From: a virus
DNA: 28,962 nucleotides
Virus record (IMG/VR): IMGVR_UViG_3300027878_000013
Location: 1 to 28,962 of that record
Reading direction: 5' to 3' (one strand)
Positions 1 through 7,655 of this stretch are shown here, in pieces. The notes below the pieces were generated by a model. The model ran no database searches. It saw nothing but the letters and a program-made list of their open reading frames with translations, and was not told the DNA's origin. Both the position numbers and the translations under genes were made by a program. Within the stretch, counting starts at the first letter, position 1; each line of letters starts with the position of its first letter.

Positions 1-183
1 CGTGTGGGCTACGCGGTGCTCAACGCGGTCTGGTACGGAGTCCCGCAGTTCCGGGAGCGCATCTTCTTCATCGGCATACGCGACGATATCGAGACGCGCC
101 CCTCGGCGCCCGTGCCGACGCACAAGGCTGTGCGAGATGTCTTGGCGCAGCGCTTGCAATTGAAGCGAGCCTTCAGGCGCTGA
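1..183 (+). pseudogene. C5-cytosine DNA methyltransferase, 3' remnant (cut by window edge)
   Basis: Frame 1 is open from the first base to a TGA at 181-183. The 60 visible residues include GVPQFRERIFFIG, a clear match to conserved motif VIII (the QxRxR block) of C5-cytosine DNA methyltransferases, followed by a PVPTH stretch also usual in that family. The family normally continues after this with a target-recognition domain and motifs IX and X. Here the frame stops about 35 residues after motif VIII, and the next gene starts 30 bases later. The upstream part lies outside the window, so I cannot tell whether motifs I-VI are intact. As it stands the product would lack target recognition, so it is probably a decayed or truncated gene. 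A frameshift or a split subunit are alternatives. Confidence 0.75.
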
Positions 184-212
184 TCCTGGCGCCTGCCCCG
201 GAGACTTCCCAG

Positions 213-950
213 ATGGCAAAGTTCGGTTCCCACATCAGCCTCACGCCGGATGAGGTCAAGTCTGGCCGCGTGCCTAGCGATCTGGGGCGGTGGTCTGAAG
301 AGCTGGACGCCCGGCTGGAAGTGGCAGCACGAAGGGCGACCCAGACGCCCAAGTCTCGGGACATGAAGATCGAACCAGGGACATCGACCATCAGCCCGTT
401 CTGCGCGACGGTGCTGATGCAACGGATGCGCGCGATCGAGACCGCGGCCACCAAGTTAGCCGCGACCGCCGCGCGCATCGGCACCAACGAAGCTAAGCTC
501 GACGATCTGGAGGGGCCCTGCGACGACATCGAGAAAGCGCTCGCGCCCGGGGCGACGCAGGCCCGGCGCGCGCAGTTCTCTCGCGAGCGCCTGATCCTCG
601 AAGCCGCGGAGAGCAGCCGCGACCGGCTATACGAGCTGGGCTGGGAGGCCATCGTCCAGCGCGATCGCAACCAGGAGTGGCTCGACAACTTCATGGGCGA
701 GGCGGCGGCGCAGCACCTCCGCGCCATCGGCATCGCCTGGAGCACGAAGAAGCTCCTGTACGCGGTCATGTCGGCCTCGTACGAGATCCCGCGCCACGAG
801 GGCGTCCGGGCGCGCAAGCGCCGCGCGAAGCTGGTCCGGCGGCGCCTCACCGAGGCCACGGTCGAGGCGAAGCACCTGCTCGCCTCCAACGGACTCGATG
901 CCAGCTCCAGCGAGGAGCTGGCAGCGACCTGCCGATCAAGCTCGACATGA
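213..950 (+). CDS. Hypothetical phage protein, 245 aa
   Basis: An ATG at 213 follows a GGAGA ribosome-binding site about ten bases upstream and opens a 245-codon frame with strong G/C third-position bias. I do not recognise the family. The product is soluble and mostly helical-looking (residues 75-125 and 165-245 are rich in Ala, Arg and Glu), with no signal peptide or membrane segment. The middle to C-terminal part (YELGWEAIVQRDRNQEWLDNF) is charged, as in many nucleic-acid-associated phage proteins, but no motif supports a function. The stop overlaps the next start (ATGA at 947-950), so it is probably cotranslated with the following gene. A long antisense frame covers the same DNA, but its Arg/Pro/Leu-rich composition marks it as a shadow. 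Confidence 0.6.
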   Translation: MAKFGSHISLTPDEVKSGRVPSDLGRWSEELDARLEVAARRATQTPKSRDMKIEPGTSTISPFCATVLMQRMRAIETAATKLAATAARIGTNEAKLDDLEGPCDDIEKALAPGATQARRAQFSRERLILEAAESSRDRLYELGWEAIVQRDRNQEWLDNFMGEAAAQHLRAIGIAWSTKKLLYAVMSASYEIPRHEGVRARKRRAKLVRRRLTEATVEAKHLLASNGLDASSSEELAATCRSSST

Positions 951-1768
951 TGGTGATCGACCGCGCGATGAAGTCGCTGGAGCGGCGGAAGTGCGCGCTC
1001 TACCGAGCCTCGGTCGATGCCCCCGACAGCGAGAAGATCTGCGACGACAGCCTCGCCGATATGCTCGGCGAGGAGCACTTCGGCGGGTTCATGGAGTTCC
1101 CCACCGAGATCACCGGGATCACGCACGGCAAGGGCGCCGAATACGTCTTCGCGCCGCGGTGGCGCTACAAACACCCGTGGGTCGCCGTTCAACCCTGCGC
1201 CGAGAAGTTCAAGAGGAAGACCTACCTCGGCGTCTACCTCGGCGACTTCGCGACCAGCGCCGGCGCCGCAAGGAACCCCAAGACCGGGGTGCTGGAGATC
1301 CGCATCGGGCACCACAACCCGGCGATCTGGATCCCCGATCTCGACGAGGTCGTCTGGGGCATGGGCTCGTGGTGGGGCACGCTGAAGGGGCCTGACGACC
1401 TGCGGAAGATCACCGGGCAGGGGATCCAGCCGTCCTGGTACATGCGCGCGATGCGCGGCATCGCCGGCATCGTTCCGCTGGTCTGGACGCACGACACCTT
1501 CAAGCTCATGAACGCCGAGCGCGAGATGATCGACGCGCCCTGCCTCAAGTCGAGCGCCGAAGGGCGCGACGCCGAGATGCTCTTCTTCCACATGTGGCAA
1601 CGGTGTGAGGCCTGGCACTGGCAAGCGCGGCACACCCGCGAGGTCATCGGCGAGCCCATCGACCAGGGCGTGTGGAACGTCGGTCCGCACGCGAAGGACG
1701 AGGCGATCGCCGCCTGCGAAGACTGGCTCGCCGCCCGGCGCGCCGAGACGCCAGAGGAGGGGAAGTGA
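947..1768 (+). CDS. Hypothetical phage protein, 273 aa
   Basis: The start ATG at 947 overlaps the previous stop in an ATGA junction. No separate ribosome-binding site is visible, so translation is probably coupled. The 273-aa product has balanced composition and ends with an acidic tail (AARRAETPEEGK). I do not recognise the family. The centre (about residues 70-200) alternates aromatic and glycine-rich stretches such as KTYLGVYLGDFATSAG and WGMGSWWGTL, suggesting a compact alpha/beta fold. There are no membrane segments and no catalytic motif I can name. A strong GGAGG lies inside its last codons and serves the next gene at 1765. ATG 950 and ATG 968 are alternative starts. Confidence 0.65.
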   Translation: MMVIDRAMKSLERRKCALYRASVDAPDSEKICDDSLADMLGEEHFGGFMEFPTEITGITHGKGAEYVFAPRWRYKHPWVAVQPCAEKFKRKTYLGVYLGDFATSAGAARNPKTGVLEIRIGHHNPAIWIPDLDEVVWGMGSWWGTLKGPDDLRKITGQGIQPSWYMRAMRGIAGIVPLVWTHDTFKLMNAEREMIDAPCLKSSAEGRDAEMLFFHMWQRCEAWHWQARHTREVIGEPIDQGVWNVGPHAKDEAIAACEDWLAARRAETPEEGK

Positions 1769-1862
1769 GGGGCGACGCGGCGCGAGGGATCGACCTCGAC
1801 AACGGGGAGGTGCTGGCCCTGATGACCGGCACCGCCACCGTCGCTTCTGTTGGGCTGGGCAG

Positions 1863-2351
1863 ATGCCCGACGGATCGAGCGTCGACGCCGAGAACGACGC
1901 GCTCCACCGCTTCAGCGATACCTGCCCGTTCGGCAAGCCCGGCGACGCGCTCTTCGGCCGCGAGTGCTGGACGTCGTTCGCGACCGGTACCGAGCCGCTC
2001 AACGCCGAGGTCCACTACCTGGCCGACTACGATCACGGAGACATCGCCGAGCGACTGCGTGCGCGGCACCTTCTCGCGGGGGACGTCTATCCCGGCGGCG
2101 GGCGACTCTGGCGGCCCGCCGCCGGGATGCCCGAGTGGGCATCCCGGATCGCAACCTCGGTCCTCCACGTCGAGGCGATCGACATGAAGAACCTCTCCCC
2201 CTTCACGCTCGCCAAGTGCGTCCCGCGGCTCGACCTCCCGAGGGAGCGCTGGTGCTGGCGGATCGGCCTGGGTGCCATCGTGATTCGCGAACCGCAGTCG
2301 GCGAGCGCGAAGACGATGGGCGAAGCGCGATTCGCACCACGCGCCGACTAG
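1863..2351 (+). CDS. ASCH-like phage protein, probably 5'-frameshifted
   Basis: The 162-aa frame resembles phage proteins with an ASCH-type fold often found among early genes. It contains CPFGKPGDALFGRECW (family form CPYGxPGDxLWVRExW), then YLADYDH, then LWRPAAGMPEWASRI (family WRPSIxMPRWASR). The family has an N-terminal segment ending in a GxxTxTRR-like turn. A segment of that kind, LDNGEVLALMTGTATVA, is encoded just upstream in another frame. It begins at GTG 1765, which has a textbook GGAGG site and overlaps the previous stop. ATG 1863 has no ribosome-binding site. The gene most likely starts at 1765 and suffers a one-base frameshift near 1840-1860, as a real mutation or a sequencing error. 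The product is proposed to bind RNA or modified nucleotides; this is inferred from the fold class only. Confidence 0.6.
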   Translation: MPDGSSVDAENDALHRFSDTCPFGKPGDALFGRECWTSFATGTEPLNAEVHYLADYDHGDIAERLRARHLLAGDVYPGGGRLWRPAAGMPEWASRIATSVLHVEAIDMKNLSPFTLAKCVPRLDLPRERWCWRIGLGAIVIREPQSASAKTMGEARFAPRAD

Positions 2352-2385
2352 ACCTCGGCCCGCCGTCGCGAGACGATAGCGGGCT

Positions 2386-2574
2386 ATGGCGAAATCGAAC
2401 TCCGGCGACATGCGCGAGTGGGATGCAACCTTCAACGGCGCATCCAACGTGGTACAAGCTCCATCCTGGTTTTTGGCCCGTCACCTCGGGGCCAAGGCTC
2501 ACGGAGCGGATCCGACCGACGTGGTCGTGGTTCCGCACGTCAAGGCTCTCCCTCCAAAGAAAGCTCGCGAATGA
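2386..2574 (+). CDS. Small hypothetical protein, 62 aa
   Basis: A short frame from ATG 2386 to a TGA at 2572-2574, which overlaps the start of the helicase gene (ATGA at 2571-2574). The 62-aa product is mixed in composition (WDATFNGASNVVQAPSWFLARHLG, then DPTDVVVVPHVKALPPKKARE) with a basic C terminus. Third-position G/C is lower than in its neighbours and no ribosome-binding site stands out, so the gene call rests mainly on the stop-start overlap and on filling the gap between two real genes. I see no domain. It may be a small accessory to the helicase or a translational lead-in for it. Confidence 0.5.
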   Translation: MAKSNSGDMREWDATFNGASNVVQAPSWFLARHLGAKAHGADPTDVVVVPHVKALPPKKARE

Positions 2575-4352
2575 AGACTCACGGGGAGCTGAAGCTCGTC
2601 GGGCGCAAATGGAAGATCGACCTGGCGAAGGCCCCCCACGTCGCGGTGCGGCTGCGACGTCTCTTCGAGCGGATCGACAAGGCCGAGCAGGGGATCCTGA
2701 CGCTGACCGCCACCCCCGAGACGACGCGCGAACTCGTCTGGTTCATGCAGCGGTACCCCCTCGTCGTCGACGAGGGGACGAAGGTGAAGATCGACGCCCT
2801 CGTGCTGGATCACAAGCGCCGCGAGGTCGTCGTCGACAAGATCATCACCGGCGCCTACGTGCCCCCGCTGGTCAAGGCAGCCATCCCGCTGCGGCCCTAT
2901 CAAGAGGTCGCGGTGGGGATGGTCCTGGCGACCGGGCAACTGCTGCTCGTCGACGACGTCGGGCTCGGAAAGACGGCCTGCGGCATCGGGGTGGCGCTCG
3001 ACCCGCGGGCCAGGCCGGCGATCATCGTCACGAAGACCGATCTGCCGCTTCAGTGGGCGAAGGAATTCGGACGCTTCGCCCCCGACCTGAAGGTTCACAT
3101 CATCAAACAGGGGCAACCCTACGATCTGACCAAGGGGCCCTATGACCGGCGCCTTCGCGACTACACGCGCGTGCCGTTCCCCGACATCGTCATCCTGAAC
3201 TACCACAAGCTCGACGGCTGGGCGCACACGATGAGCCAGTGGGCACGCAGCATCATCTTTGACGAGGTGCAGGATCTGCGCATTCCAACCAGCGCGAAGT
3301 ACAGATCCGCGCGGTCCATCTGCGAAGCTGTCGACTTTCGACTCGGCCTCTCGGCGACGCCCATCTACAACTTCGGCGGCGAGATGTTCCACGTCATCAA
3401 CATGATCGCGCCCGATTCGCTAGGCACCGTCGCCGAATTCGCGCGCGAGTGGTGCGGCGGGGAAGAGTCGCTGAACAGCAAGCCGAAGATCAGCGACCCC
3501 GACGCGTTCGGCGTCTACCTGCGTGACCAGGGGCTCGTGCTCCGCCGCCGGCGCGAAGACGTGGGGATCGACCTTCCGCCGCTGGAAAAGAGCGTGCAGT
3601 TCTGCGAGAGCACGACCGACGCGCTCGAAGCCGTGGGCGACCGCGCCGCCGAGCTGGCGCGCGTGATCCTCGCGCAGACCGGCTACTCGCCGCAGCAGAA
3701 GATGAAGGCCTCTGCCGAGCTGAGCTGGCGCCTCCGCCAGGCGACGGGCATCGGCAAAGCACCCTTCGTCGCTGCCTTCGTGCGCATGATCGTCGAATCC
3801 GGGGAGCGCGTGATGCTCTACGGCTGGCACAAGTCGGTCTACGCGATCTGGGCTGAGCTGTTCAAAGACCTTGAGTGGACAAAGCCAGGCGACGCCGAAC
3901 CGAGCAAGGTGCAGCCGTGCTGGTTCACCGGCGACGAGACCGGGCCGGAAAAGGAGAAGTCGAAGCAGGACTTCATCTCCGGCGAGAGCCCGCTCATCAT
4001 CATGTCGCTCCGCGCCGGCGCCGGCATCGACGGCCTCCAGAAGGTCTGTCGCGTCGTCGTCTTCGGAGAGCTTGACTGGTCCCCCGGCGTTCACGAGCAG
4101 TGCATCGGCCGCCTCTATCGACCTGGCCAGAAGGAACCGATCATCGCCTACTTCCTCGTCTCTGAAGAAGGGTCCGATCCCGTGGTGCTCGACACCATCG
4201 GGCTGAAGAAGGCGCAGAGCGACGCGGTGCGCGACCCCGGCGCCGACCTCATCGAAGGCCTCGACGTCGAGTCAGGGCACATCAAACGACTCGCCGAGGC
4301 ATACCTCTTGCAGCGGGGCATGCCACCGCAACGCACCCGAGAACACGCCTGA
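2571..4352 (+). CDS. SNF2-type DEAD-box-like helicase / translocase
   Basis: The 593-aa product has the motifs of a superfamily-2 SNF2-type ATPase in order: motif I VDDVGLGKTACG (about 128-138), Ia-like IIVTKTDLPLQW (151-162), motif II FDEVQD (230-235), motif III LSATP (260-264), motif V MSLRAGAGIDGL and motif VI CIGRLYRPGQKEP near the C terminus. The first ~105 residues are an unrecognised small N-terminal domain. Such proteins translocate on double-stranded DNA with ATP. Phage members occur among replication and recombination genes, and related ATPases also occur in defence systems; no partner here decides between these. I chose ATG 2571 because it overlaps the preceding stop; the frame is open further upstream only as a shadow. 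It is followed directly by a coupled small gene at 4352. Confidence 0.9.
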   Translation: MKTHGELKLVGRKWKIDLAKAPHVAVRLRRLFERIDKAEQGILTLTATPETTRELVWFMQRYPLVVDEGTKVKIDALVLDHKRREVVVDKIITGAYVPPLVKAAIPLRPYQEVAVGMVLATGQLLLVDDVGLGKTACGIGVALDPRARPAIIVTKTDLPLQWAKEFGRFAPDLKVHIIKQGQPYDLTKGPYDRRLRDYTRVPFPDIVILNYHKLDGWAHTMSQWARSIIFDEVQDLRIPTSAKYRSARSICEAVDFRLGLSATPIYNFGGEMFHVINMIAPDSLGTVAEFAREWCGGEESLNSKPKISDPDAFGVYLRDQGLVLRRRREDVGIDLPPLEKSVQFCESTTDALEAVGDRAAELARVILAQTGYSPQQKMKASAELSWRLRQATGIGKAPFVAAFVRMIVESGERVMLYGWHKSVYAIWAELFKDLEWTKPGDAEPSKVQPCWFTGDETGPEKEKSKQDFISGESPLIIMSLRAGAGIDGLQKVCRVVVFGELDWSPGVHEQCIGRLYRPGQKEPIIAYFLVSEEGSDPVVLDTIGLKKAQSDAVRDPGADLIEGLDVESGHIKRLAEAYLLQRGMPPQRTREHA

Positions 4353-4522
4353 TGAAAACGCTCTTTCCTGTCCCCCCCTATCCGCACCTTGCCGGCCCCG
4401 TCGCTCTGCTCGTCGCCGGCAAGGTGGTCGGATCGGTGATCCCTAGTTCTCCGCCCCTCATCGCCACCCCGGTGCAGCTCGCCGAGATTCAGCTCGCGTA
4501 CACCTCGGAGCCCCGTCCGTGA
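4352..4522 (+). CDS. Small hypothetical protein, 56 aa
   Basis: ATG 4352 lies within a TGATG junction with the helicase stop and opens a 56-codon frame ending in a TGA at 4520-4522. That stop overlaps the GTG start of the next gene (GTGA). Being coupled at both ends is the main evidence. The product begins MKTLFPVPPYPHLAGPVALL and contains one modestly hydrophobic stretch (PVALLVAGKVVGSVI, about residues 16-30), too short and interrupted by Lys for a confident membrane helix. It then continues PSSPPLIATPVQLAEIQL. A pattern of repeated prolines and a V-K-V-G-S-V strand suggests a small beta-rich protein. No family is recognised. Confidence 0.55.
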   Translation: MKTLFPVPPYPHLAGPVALLVAGKVVGSVIPSSPPLIATPVQLAEIQLAYTSEPRP

Positions 4523-5187
4523 GCCACCGCAAGATCAGCAAGGGCGCTCGCGCAGCGCTGCTCGCTCGCTTTCCGCCCGACGGCTACGTGCTGGTCACTG
4601 GGCTCGACCAGACGATCGGCTACCTCGTCGACGGGGACTGGGCGACCATCGTCCACCGCGAGGCGACGATCTACCCGACGCGCGAAGCCGCCGGCGCCGC
4701 GCGCGCGGCCTACATCGTTTCGTGGCGAGAAGGCCTCGTCGAGCACATCGACGAGCACATCGACGAGCACATCGACGAGCACATCGACGAGCACATCGAC
4801 GAGCACATCGACGAGCACATCGACGAGGAGACCTTCTCCGCCGATATGCGCGCCTACTGGCGGACCCGGATCCTGGCGATCGACGCCGACGATGGGACCG
4901 GTGACCCCTTCTCGAAGACGTCAGTCGACCCGTGGATCGAGCCCGTACAGGTGGCCGCCCACTTCTGCGACAGACCCGACACCCAGATCCGACCCTACGT
5001 GCTCTGGCAGGTTATCGACTGCCCACCGCCGACCCCGGCGACGCCGAACGAACGCTCCTCGCGCGCGCCGAGCTTCGTCATCGCTCTTCGAGCCATGCCC
5101 GGAGAAGAGGGCTATCGGGACCGCTCATGTCGAACGAGAACCCGTCGTTGTAGATGGTGTTGCCGAGGGACTCGGCGATGGTCTTGA
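4519..5187 (+). CDS. Hypothetical protein with seven EHID tetrapeptide repeats
   Basis: GTG 4519 has a GGAG site eight bases upstream and overlaps the previous stop. Residues 1-74 look like a small soluble domain (GYVLVTGLDQTIGYLVDGDWATIVHRE). Next come seven perfect EHID tetrapeptides from a 12-bp tandem repeat, then ETFSADMRAYWRTRILAIDADDG and a region to about residue 190 that still reads as protein. The last ~35 residues (RSCRTRTRRCRWCCRGTRRWS) are Arg/Cys-rich and lie antisense to the minus-strand gene at 5078, so the true end may be earlier or a frameshift may be present. The acidic/histidine repeat could bind metal or act as a flexible linker; that is a guess. Confidence 0.6.
   Translation: MSHRKISKGARAALLARFPPDGYVLVTGLDQTIGYLVDGDWATIVHREATIYPTREAAGAARAAYIVSWREGLVEHIDEHIDEHIDEHIDEHIDEHIDEHIDEETFSADMRAYWRTRILAIDADDGTGDPFSKTSVDPWIEPVQVAAHFCDRPDTQIRPYVLWQVIDCPPPTPATPNERSSRAPSFVIALRAMPGEEGYRDRSCRTRTRRCRWCCRGTRRWS
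4741..4824 (+). repeat. 12-bp tandem repeat, 7 perfect copies
   Basis: The unit gagcacatcgac is repeated seven times without a mismatch at 4741-4824, followed by a partial gag. Because 12 is a multiple of three, copy-number changes keep the frame and only add or remove EHID tetrapeptides. Perfect identity between copies implies recent expansion or active slippage. Confidence 0.97.
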
Positions 5188-5443
5188 GCGCGCGCCTGGC
5201 AATGCCGAGGTCGGCAAACCAGTCGATGGTGCTTTTGTTCGGGTCGACCCAGTCGATGTGCAGCAGCGCCCCGCCATCGGGGGTCGCGCGCCGCACCTCG
5301 TACGACACGATGTCGTCGACCGCGGCGCGGCGCGCGCCCTCAGCGTCGAGCGCGCTGCGCAACCAGCGGATCTGCTCGGTATCGAGGAGCTTCACATCAG
5401 GCAAGGGGATGTCGGGCATGGGCGCGGAATTTACGCCGGGCAT
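5078..5443 (-). CDS. Hypothetical protein, about 121 aa, minus strand
   Basis: This is a minus-strand frame with good protein composition: LLDTEQIRWLRSALDAEGARRAAVDDIVSYEVRR, then ALLHIDWVDPNKSTIDWFADLGIARRALKTIAESLGNTIYNDGF, ending MSGPDSPLLRAWLEER. It looks like a small alpha/beta protein with no membrane segment. I recognise no family. Start candidates are ATG 5443 and ATG 5419; a purine-rich GGTGGG about 13 bases before 5443 slightly favours it. The frame is open further upstream, but that part is Pro/Arg-rich and overlaps the divergent gene. Its 3' end overlaps the plus-strand gene at 4519 by 110 bp in antisense. It is the only minus-strand gene in the first 20 kb, so it may be an independently transferred cargo gene. 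Confidence 0.6.
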   Translation of the reverse strand: MPGVNSAPMPDIPLPDVKLLDTEQIRWLRSALDAEGARRAAVDDIVSYEVRRATPDGGALLHIDWVDPNKSTIDWFADLGIARRALKTIAESLGNTIYNDGFSFDMSGPDSPLLRAWLEER

Positions 5444-5469
5444 GGGCGCGTGTCCCACCGACCTCTCCC

Positions 5470-5808
5470 GTGGCTGGTCTTTCGGTTCGGGCCGTAAAAC
5501 GCCTCCCCCTGGAGCCCGGGGCGCCACGTGCTGCGAAACGTGTGCGGGCGAAGGCAGAGCACCCACTTGTACTGGTTCTTGCGACCCAGCCGGCGCTGGA
5601 TGCCGATCCGCTCGACGTGCTCGGGCTCATTTCCGAGGTGCGCAAGATGGTGAAGGCCGGCAAGAAGTCGGGCGAGGCGCAGTTCTGCGTGGGAGCGGAT
5701 CGTCGCTTCGACCTGCGTCGAAGCGACGATCCGCCTCCCTATCGGGTCTACCGGGTCGACGCCGACCAGCTCACGAAAGCCGCCGAGGTGCCGGCGCCGG
5801 CGGTCTAG
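5470..5808 (+). CDS. 5' part of a gene interrupted by an in-frame TAG
   Basis: The frame runs from a weak GTG start (5470; GTG 5542 is an alternative) to a TAG at 5806-5808. Its later part has high third-position G/C and plausible protein (DPLDVLGLISEVRKMVKAGKKSGEAQ, then DADQLTKAAEVPAPAV). The same frame stays open and equally coding-like after the TAG up to 6216, with no good new start nearby. The two pieces therefore look like one roughly 230-aa gene broken by a single amber codon. A perfect 18-bp hairpin sits inside at 5695-5734. The fold and function are unknown; the composition is charged and helical. The TAG could be a nonsense mutation, a base-call error or a recoded codon. Confidence 0.5.
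   Translation: MAGLSVRAVKRLPLEPGAPRAAKRVRAKAEHPLVLVLATQPALDADPLDVLGLISEVRKMVKAGKKSGEAQFCVGADRRFDLRRSDDPPPYRVYRVDADQLTKAAEVPAPAV
5695..5734. repeat. Perfect 18-bp inverted repeat with 4-nt loop
   Basis: The arms at 5695-5712 and 5717-5734 are exact reverse complements around the loop ctgc. In RNA this would be one of the most stable hairpins in the window. It has no U-tract, so it is not a standard terminator. It lies inside coding sequence about 70 bases before the in-frame TAG at 5806. Confidence 0.95.
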
Positions 5809-5931
5809 ACGACGCTGGGTGCGAAGCTCGACAACCTCGAACAGCTCCGCGAGGCCGCGGCGAAGGTCGAGTGCGGGACAGGCGGGAGCATCAAACCGAT
5901 CCTGGCTTACGAGCAGGCGCTGGATGACCTC

Positions 5932-6216
5932 GTGAAGTCGGTCCAGTTCACGTCGCCTCGGGCGCCGACCGACGCCGAAATCGACAGCCTCTCGGTGGTG
6001 ATGGTCAACGTGCTGCGCCACGTGGCCCCGGGATCCCATCCGCTGGAGGATCTCAGGTGGGGCGAACGGCTGGGGATTTGGCAGCAGCACGTGCGCTCGT
6101 TCCTGGACGGCTACCCCGTGAATCCACCCGAGGAGCCGCACATGGCGACCGCGCGGGTAGCGGTGCGCGAGGCCGCGCGCGCGATGGGGATCGTGGTCGC
6201 CGAGATGAAGCTCTAG
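5932..6216 (+). CDS. 3' part of the TAG-interrupted gene
   Basis: This segment is in the same frame as 5470-5808. The first available common start after the TAG is GTG 5932, which has no ribosome-binding site. The 41 codons between the TAG and 5932 (encoding LGAKLDNLEQLREAAAKVEC and what follows) have the same strong G/C third-position bias as real genes, so the true reading probably includes them. The product segment (DAEIDSLSVVMVNVLRHVAPG, then WQQHVRSFLDGYPVNPPEEPH, then AREAARAMGIVVAEMKL) is soluble and helical, and I cannot place it in a family. If the TAG is real and not suppressed, this part is either expressed separately from 5932 or dead. Confidence 0.5.
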   Translation: MKSVQFTSPRAPTDAEIDSLSVVMVNVLRHVAPGSHPLEDLRWGERLGIWQQHVRSFLDGYPVNPPEEPHMATARVAVREAARAMGIVVAEMKL

Positions 6217-6272
6217 TACCTTTCACCCTTCGCTCGCGAGAGCTGCTCCCCGCTGCCGGAAGCTATGCCCCT

Positions 6273-7652
6273 ATGACCGAGACCGAGACCGAACCGCTCG
6301 ACGTACGAGCCGCATCCTTTCCTCCCAGGTACAAGATCCACAAATACTGGGGGAAGAAGCCCGGCAACGTCATCGCCGCGCACATCGAGCGGTTCGCGCC
6401 GCCGGGCGCGCCGGTGCTCGACCCCTTCGCCGGATCCGGCGTGGTGCTGGCCGAGAGCCTCATCGCGGGCCGCCGTGGGATCTCCGTCGACCTGAACCCG
6501 ATCGCCGGGCTGATCACCCGCGTCACCGTCGAGGGAGCCTCCCCCGCCGCCGTGCGCGCCGCGGGGGAGGCTGTCCTCGCGGGCCTGGCACCGCTGCGGC
6601 GCGACCTCTTCGGCCTGGCCTGCCCGAGCTGCAAGACCGACGGCGAGGTCATCTGGACCTCGTTCCGCGGGAGCGAGCCCGTCGAGGTCGTCGTCGACTG
6701 CGTGACCTGCGGTCCGACGCGAGGCGCGCACGCCTGGCGCCTGCTTCCGGACGCAGGCGCGTTTCCCGACGGCGAGATCTACCGTGGCTGGCAGATGCGT
6801 AAGCTGGAGCGCGCCGGCATCACGCTGTGGCGCGAGCTGTTCACCGAGCGGAACATGATCGCCATCGCCCACATTCGCCGCGCGATCGACCTCAGTGTGG
6901 TCACCGACGATCCCCTCGTCCGCAGGGCGCTGCTCGTGTCGTTCACCGCGCACCTCGCGCAGGCCTCGCGGATGATCAGCGACGCCGGCGACCGCGGGGG
7001 CGGCCCGAGCTGGAAGCTCAACTCGTTCTGGCTGCCGAAGAACTCGCGCGAGCTGAACCCCTTTCGGTACTTCGCCAACAGGGTTCGGGCGACCGTGGCG
7101 GGGCTCTGGGACATGCAGGCGCATATCGGCCGGCGCGTCGTGGATGGCGTCGACTACGACATCTGGACGCAGTCGGCCGACACCCTCGGGGATCGCCTCG
7201 ATCGCGGGTCGATCGGCTACATCTTCACCGACCCTCCCTACGGCGGCGAAGGCATCCAGTACGGCGAGCTGTCGATGCTCTGGAACCTCTGGAGCGGCGA
7301 CGCGATGGCGCTGGAGCGCGAGGTGGTCTTCAACCCCCGCAGGAACAAAGACGCCGCCGACTACGAGCGCGGGCTCGGCGACTGCCTGGCTCCGAGCTTC
7401 GACGCCCTCACCGCTGGGGGGCACATGTCCGTGACCTTCGCAAACAAGGAGCCTCGCTTCGTCGACGCGCTCACGCGCGCGTGCGCGCGCGTCGGCTTCT
7501 CGCTCGTCAGCGAAGCTACGATGGCGCCCTCGGCGCCGAACATCACGCAGATGCTTTGCCCTGAAGCTCCGAAGTTCGACCAGATCCTGAACTTCAGGAA
7601 ACCGACCGCGCCGAAGCAGAGCATCCAGGCCTACTCGCGTTCGGATTTTTAG
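6273..7652 (+). CDS. DNA methyltransferase with Zn-ribbon insert (COG1743-like)
   Basis: The 459-aa product carries SAM-binding motif I as VLDPFAGSGVVLAE (48-61) with the acidic loop SVDLNP (71-76), and catalytic motif IV as DPPYGG (320-325), typical of amino-methyltransferases acting on N6 of adenine. Between them is a four-cysteine Zn-ribbon (C117, C120, C143, C146). This combination matches the adenine-specific DNA methylases with a Zn-ribbon (COG1743), although this protein is shorter than many. The early segment KIHKYWGKKPGNVIAAHIERF is also typical. ATG 6273 is chosen because upstream codons in frame look non-coding; no clear ribosome-binding site is visible. It ends three bases before the terminase gene, so the two are probably one operon. 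A likely role is protecting phage DNA from host restriction. Confidence 0.85.
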   Translation: MTETETEPLDVRAASFPPRYKIHKYWGKKPGNVIAAHIERFAPPGAPVLDPFAGSGVVLAESLIAGRRGISVDLNPIAGLITRVTVEGASPAAVRAAGEAVLAGLAPLRRDLFGLACPSCKTDGEVIWTSFRGSEPVEVVVDCVTCGPTRGAHAWRLLPDAGAFPDGEIYRGWQMRKLERAGITLWRELFTERNMIAIAHIRRAIDLSVVTDDPLVRRALLVSFTAHLAQASRMISDAGDRGGGPSWKLNSFWLPKNSRELNPFRYFANRVRATVAGLWDMQAHIGRRVVDGVDYDIWTQSADTLGDRLDRGSIGYIFTDPPYGGEGIQYGELSMLWNLWSGDAMALEREVVFNPRRNKDAADYERGLGDCLAPSFDALTAGGHMSVTFANKEPRFVDALTRACARVGFSLVSEATMAPSAPNITQMLCPEAPKFDQILNFRKPTAPKQSIQAYSRSDF

Positions 7653-7655
7653 CTG

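Noticed and set aside
173-2002. 609-codon open frame on the minus strand
   Set aside because: Antisense to three better-supported genes with overlap-coupled starts; composition typical of a shadow.
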